A stretch of 23,939 bases of DNA from JBOGEN01 sp050743265 (lineage in GTDB: Bacteria; Actinomycetota; Actinomycetes; JBOGEN01), in contig JBOGEN010000038.1 in NCBI GenBank assembly GCA_050743265.1, forward strand, positions 1 through 23,939, written 5' to 3'. Position numbers and translations under genes: made by a program. Positions within the stretch are counted from its first letter, which is position 1, and each line of letters opens with the position of its first letter. The notes beneath the pieces are model-generated. The model was given only the letters and a program-made list of their open reading frames with translations, was not told the DNA's origin and ran no database searches. Below, piece by piece: positions 20,723 to 23,939 of this stretch.

Positions 20723-21670
20723 ATGGCACCCGACATGCCGCACCACGACACGAGCCGGCCCAGCAGCGCCGCCCCCGCGGAGCGGCCTGCCCGTCTCGCG
20801 GTCGGCGTCATCGGTGTCGGCCGGGTCGGCTCGGTGCTCGGCGCAGCGCTCGCGATGGCCGGCCACCGCGTCGTCGCCGCGTCCGGGGTGTCCGACGGGT
20901 CGCGCGAGCGTGCCGAGGCCCTGCTTCCGGACGTCCCGCTCGTGGCGCCGCAGGATGTGCCCGCGTCCGCGGACCTCGTCCTGCTCACCGTCCCCGACGA
21001 CGCGCTGCCCGGCCTCGTCGAGGGGCTCGTGGCCACGGGGTCGGTGCGGGCCGGCCAGCTGGTCGCCCATGTGTCCGGCCGGTACGGGGTGGGCGTGCTC
21101 GACCCGGCCACCGCGGCGGGTGCGCTGCCGCTGGCGATGCACCCCGTGATGACGTTCACCGGGACCACGGTCGACCTGGCCCGGCTGGCCGGGTGCCCGT
21201 TCGGCGTCACCGCACCCGAGCCGCTGCGCCCGGTCGTCGAGGCCCTCGTCGTGGAGATGGGCGGCGAGCCGTCCTGGGTTCCCGAGGAGCGACGGGCGCT
21301 GTACCACGCCGCGCTCGCCAACGCGTCCAACCACCTGGTGACGCTGATCTCCCAGTCGATGGAGCTGTTGCGCTCCGCCGGGGTGGACGAGCCGGGCCGG
21401 ATGCTCGGCCCGCTCGCCGGTGCCGCGCTCGACAACGCCCTGCGCTCCGGGGACGGGGCCCTGACAGGCCCGGTCGCGCGGGGGGATGCCGGCACGGTCG
21501 CCGCGCATCTCACGGAGCTCGCCAGCGTCTCCGGCGAGGCCCTCACCGCGTACGTGGCGATGGCCCGCCTCACCGCCGACCGCGCCCTGGCGGCCGGCAT
21601 CCTCACCCCTGCCGCGGCCGAGGCCCTGTTGGACGTCCTCGCCGACCGATCGGACGGAGCCCACGCATGA
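20723..21670 (+). CDS. DUF2520 Rossmann-fold (dehydrogenase-like) protein
   Basis: This 315-residue protein starts with a Rossmann domain: VGVIGVGRVGSVLGAALAMAGH, with the dinucleotide glycines at 31, 33 and 36. It then runs through SADLVLLTVPDDALPGLVE and AHVSGRYGVGVLDP, as in prephenate-dehydrogenase and ProC-like folds. From about residue 137 (LAMHPVMTF) it changes to a helical domain with HAALANASNHLVTLISQSMELL. That is the two-part Rossmann-like/DUF2520 layout. No activity is proven. AGAGGA at 9-nt spacing supports ATG 20723; ATG 20735 is an alternative. Its stop overlaps the panC ATG by 4 nt. The fold resembles that of ketopantoate reductase, so a pantothenate role is possible. Confidence 0.9.
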   Translation: MAPDMPHHDTSRPSSAAPAERPARLAVGVIGVGRVGSVLGAALAMAGHRVVAASGVSDGSRERAEALLPDVPLVAPQDVPASADLVLLTVPDDALPGLVEGLVATGSVRAGQLVAHVSGRYGVGVLDPATAAGALPLAMHPVMTFTGTTVDLARLAGCPFGVTAPEPLRPVVEALVVEMGGEPSWVPEERRALYHAALANASNHLVTLISQSMELLRSAGVDEPGRMLGPLAGAALDNALRSGDGALTGPVARGDAGTVAAHLTELASVSGEALTAYVAMARLTADRALAAGILTPAAAEALLDVLADRSDGAHA

Positions 21671-22626
21671 GCCGCACCGAGCACCCGCAGGGCCAGCCCC
21701 GCCATACGGCGGCACCCGTCCGTACCCCCGAGGTCGCCCGGACGCGCGGAGAGCTCGCCCGGGCACTGCCCAGGCTCCGTCAGGGCGAGGGCGCGCGTCG
21801 CCGTACGGTCGCCTTCGTCCCCACGATGGGCGCGCTGCACGAGGGGCACCGGTCGCTGATCCGCCGGGCTCGCGAGCTCGGCGACGCGGTCGTCGTCAGT
21901 GTCTTCGTGAACCCGCTGCAGTTCGGCCCCACGGAGGACCTCGACCGCTACCCGCGCACGTTCGAGGCCGACCTCGCGATGTGCGCGGAGGAGGGCGTGT
22001 CGCTCGTCTTCGCCCCCACCACCGAGGTCATGTACCCGCACGAGCCGCAGGTCACGGTGCACGCCGGGCCGATGGGCGACGTGCTCGAGGGCGCGTACCG
22101 GCGGGGCCACTTCGACGGCGTGCTCACCGTCGTGGCCAAGCTCTTCAACCTCGTGACGCCCGACGTCGCCGTGTTCGGCGCGAAGGACGCGCAGCAGGTG
22201 GCGCTCGTCCGGCGGATGGTGGCCGACCTGGACCTCCCCGTCCACGTGGTCACGGCGGCGACCGTACGTGAGCCGGACGGCCTGGCGCGCTCGAGCCGAA
22301 ACCGCTACCTCACCGCGGCGGAGCGGCCCACCGCGCTCGCGCTCTCCCGGGCGCTGCGCGCAGGAGCCGACCGGTCGCCGGCAGGGCCCGCAGCCGTACG
22401 GGCGGCGGCCCGAGCCGTGCTCGACGAGGCGGCGTCCGCGGACCCGCCGCTGCGCCTCGACTACCTCGCGCTCGTGGACCCGGCCACGTTCGTCGAGGTC
22501 GAGGACTCCTACGCCGGGCAGGCCACGCTCGCGGTCGCCGGGCGGGTGGGCGCGACCCGCCTGCTCGACAACGTGACGCTGACGCTGTCGGCCGAGCCGT
22601 CGTCGCGGTCGGCGTCCCCGGCGTGA
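21667..22626 (+). CDS. panC: pantothenate synthetase (pantoate-beta-alanine ligase)
   Basis: This 319-residue cytoplasmic enzyme joins pantoate and beta-alanine with ATP. PTMGALHEGH (52-61) contains the nucleotidyl-transferase HxGH motif. VNPLQFGP follows at 81-88, then YPRTFEADL, GHFDGVLTVVAKLFN, FGAKDAQQ and the KMSKS-equivalent SSRNRYL at 209-215. The C-terminal domain reads DYLALVDPATF. ATG 21667 overlaps the DUF2520 stop (ATGA) and is about 45 residues before the first strand, which is slightly long for PanC and gives a disordered N terminus. panB and panD are not in the window; nadB follows directly instead of panD. Confidence 0.97.
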   Translation: MSRTEHPQGQPRHTAAPVRTPEVARTRGELARALPRLRQGEGARRRTVAFVPTMGALHEGHRSLIRRARELGDAVVVSVFVNPLQFGPTEDLDRYPRTFEADLAMCAEEGVSLVFAPTTEVMYPHEPQVTVHAGPMGDVLEGAYRRGHFDGVLTVVAKLFNLVTPDVAVFGAKDAQQVALVRRMVADLDLPVHVVTAATVREPDGLARSSRNRYLTAAERPTALALSRALRAGADRSPAGPAAVRAAARAVLDEAASADPPLRLDYLALVDPATFVEVEDSYAGQATLAVAGRVGATRLLDNVTLTLSAEPSSRSASPA

Positions 22627-22636
22627 CCGGCGTCCC

Positions 22637-23939
22637 GTGACGCCGCTGCCCCGGCGGCTGTCCGCCCCCGCGCCGGGCTGGGTCGCCACGACCGACGTCG
22701 TCGTCGTCGGCTCCGGCATCGCCGGGCTCACGGCGGCGCTGCAGGCCCGTACGGCCGGCCGGGTCATGGTGGTGACCAAGGACGTGCTGGCCGCGGGCTC
22801 GACCCGCTGGGCGCAGGGGGGCATCGCGGCGGCGCTCGACCCGTCCGACAGCCCCGACGACCACCTCGCGGACACGTTGACGGCCGGCGTCGGCCTCTGC
22901 GACCCCGAGGCCGTCCGCGTCCTCGTGACCGAGGGCCCGGCGGCCGTACGCCGGCTCATCGCCCTCGGCGCCCGCTTCGACAGGGACGCGGGAGGCGGCG
23001 TCGCGCTCACCCGTGAGGGCGGCCACCGCCGGCGGCGCATCGTCCACGCCGGTGGCGACGCGACCGGCATGGAGATCTCCCGGGCCCTCGCCGCCGCGGT
23101 CGCCTCGGACCCGGGCATCGAGGTGGTCGAGCACGCCCTCGTTCTCGACCTCCTGCGGACGCCGGACGGCCGGGCCTGCGGGCTCACGCTGCACGTGATG
23201 GGCGAGGGCGCACGGGACGGGGTCGGGGCCGTCCGCGCCCGTGCCGTCGTGCTCGCGTCCGGGGGGATGGGCCAGGTGTTCCGGGCGACGACGAACCCGC
23301 ACGTGTCCACCGGGGACGGCGTGGCGCTGGCCCTGCGTGCGGGGGCCACGGTCCGCGGGCTCGAGTTCGTCCAGTTCCACCCCACCGTCCTGTGGCTGGG
23401 CGCTGCTGCGGAGGGCCAGCAGCCGCTCGTGAGCGAGGCCGTCCGGGGCGAGGGGGCGTTCCTCGTCGACGCGGACGGGACGCCGTTCATGCAGGGCGTG
23501 CACCCCCTGGCGGATCTCGCCCCGCGGGACGTCGTCGCGAAGGCGGTCACCCGCCGGATGCGCGAGACCGGCACCGACCACGTCCTGCTCGACGGCCGCC
23601 ACTTCGGCGAGGAGACCTGGCGTACGCGCTTCCCGACGATCCTTGCCGCGTGCCGCGAGCACGGCGTCAACCCGGTGACGCAGCCGATCCCGGTCGTCCC
23701 GGCGGCGCACTACGCGTCCGGCGGCATACGCACCGATCTGCACGGCCGGACGGACGTCCCCGCCCTGTACGCCTGCGGCGAGGTCGCCTGGACGGGCGTG
23801 CACGGGGCCAACAGGCTCGCGTCGAACTCCCTGCTCGAAGGGCTGGTGTTCGCCGAGCGCATCGGCGCGGACCTCGCCCGCTCGCTCCCCGCGGACGCCG
23901 GTCAGCAGGCCGACCCCTCGCCCGACCCACCTCCCGGCG
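22637..23939 (+). CDS. nadB: L-aspartate oxidase (partial, runs off the window)
   Basis: This FAD enzyme oxidises L-aspartate to iminoaspartate, the first step of de novo NAD synthesis. The 434 visible codons hold the FAD glycine motif DVVVVGSGIAG (20-30), STRWAQGGIAAAL, REGGHRRRRIVHAGGDATG, VVLASGGMGQVF, the catalytic-region EFVQFHPT, RGEGAFLVD, and near the end HYASGGIRTDLHGRTDVPALYACGE, HGANRLASNSLLEGL. These separate it from succinate dehydrogenase. GTG 22637 lies 10 nt after the panC stop and has only a weak Shine-Dalgarno. The last visible residues are Asp/Pro-rich, past the FAD part, so little more than the C-terminal helical domain is missing. nadC and coaX often follow, but are not visible. 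Confidence 0.95.
   Translation, partial: MTPLPRRLSAPAPGWVATTDVVVVGSGIAGLTAALQARTAGRVMVVTKDVLAAGSTRWAQGGIAAALDPSDSPDDHLADTLTAGVGLCDPEAVRVLVTEGPAAVRRLIALGARFDRDAGGGVALTREGGHRRRRIVHAGGDATGMEISRALAAAVASDPGIEVVEHALVLDLLRTPDGRACGLTLHVMGEGARDGVGAVRARAVVLASGGMGQVFRATTNPHVSTGDGVALALRAGATVRGLEFVQFHPTVLWLGAAAEGQQPLVSEAVRGEGAFLVDADGTPFMQGVHPLADLAPRDVVAKAVTRRMRETGTDHVLLDGRHFGEETWRTRFPTILAACREHGVNPVTQPIPVVPAAHYASGGIRTDLHGRTDVPALYACGEVAWTGVHGANRLASNSLLEGLVFAERIGADLARSLPADAGQQADPSPDPPPG

Noticed and set aside
20350..23670. Minus-strand open frame of 1106 codons opposite DUF2520, panC and nadB
   Set aside because: Composition is Ser/Arg/Ala/Thr-rich with no domains; the plus strand holds clear enzymes throughout.
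1..23939. CRISPR array, tRNA or rRNA genes, transposase, integrase, toxin-antitoxin or phage-defence genes
   Set aside because: No repeat-spacer pattern, no recognisable RNA gene and no such protein motif was found in either strand.

Overview
The window is high-GC DNA with third-position G/C-rich codons, frequent GTG starts, ATGA/GTGA stop-start overlaps and gene neighbourhoods typical of Actinobacteria (tilS-hpt-ftsH-folE-folP-x-folB-folK-DUF3180 and DUF2520-panC-nadB). I cannot name the genus. No rRNA, tRNA, CRISPR array, insertion sequence or phage gene was found. About 95% of the window is coding. Gene calls come from reading translations and family motifs; no search was run.

Region 1 (1-6673, + strand): the 3' end of tilS, then hpt, a 333-nt gap with a strong hairpin and a structured ftsH leader, ftsH, and a tightly packed folate operon (folE, folP, an NTF2-like gene of unknown role, folB, folK, a DUF3180 membrane protein). 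From folP onward each gene overlaps the next by 4 nt. The enzymes make 7,8-dihydropteroate precursors from GTP.

Region 2 (6694-11009): a glycine-betaine/osmoprotectant ABC importer split over both strands. The ATPase with a CBS-like tail is on the minus strand; two permeases and a lipoprotein binding protein are on the plus strand. The ATPase and first permease diverge with only 2 nt between their start codons. A DUF1684 protein is convergent with the binding protein, and their stop codons share one CTAG.

Region 3 (11146-17764): a membrane-anchored coiled-coil protein of unknown function, a PAPS-dependent sulfotransferase, an orphan NuoD-like protein (minus strand) without other complex I genes, a YdbS/YdbT-like pair of bacterial PH-domain membrane proteins, a small membrane peptide, and a cytochrome P450 whose I-helix lacks the usual threonine.

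Region 4 (17809-19533): a SigC-type ECF sigma factor divergent from a zinc-finger membrane anti-sigma candidate and a cupredoxin-like lipoprotein without copper-ligand Cys or Met. This looks like a self-contained envelope or metal stress module.

Region 5 (19580-end): a MidA/NDUFAF7-family methyltransferase (minus), divergent from DUF2520-panC-nadB (+; nadB runs off the window), for pantothenate and NAD synthesis.

The most interesting points are: the orphan NuoD keeps the His-Arg-Gly arginine that NDUFAF7 methylates in mitochondrial NDUFS2, and a NDUFAF7 homologue lies about 5.5 kb away; the SigC/anti-sigma/cupredoxin module has a GGGAAC box at -36 to -31 of a leaderless-looking start; and at least five genes have a TANNNT hexamer 6-8 nt before the start codon, which predicts leaderless mRNAs.
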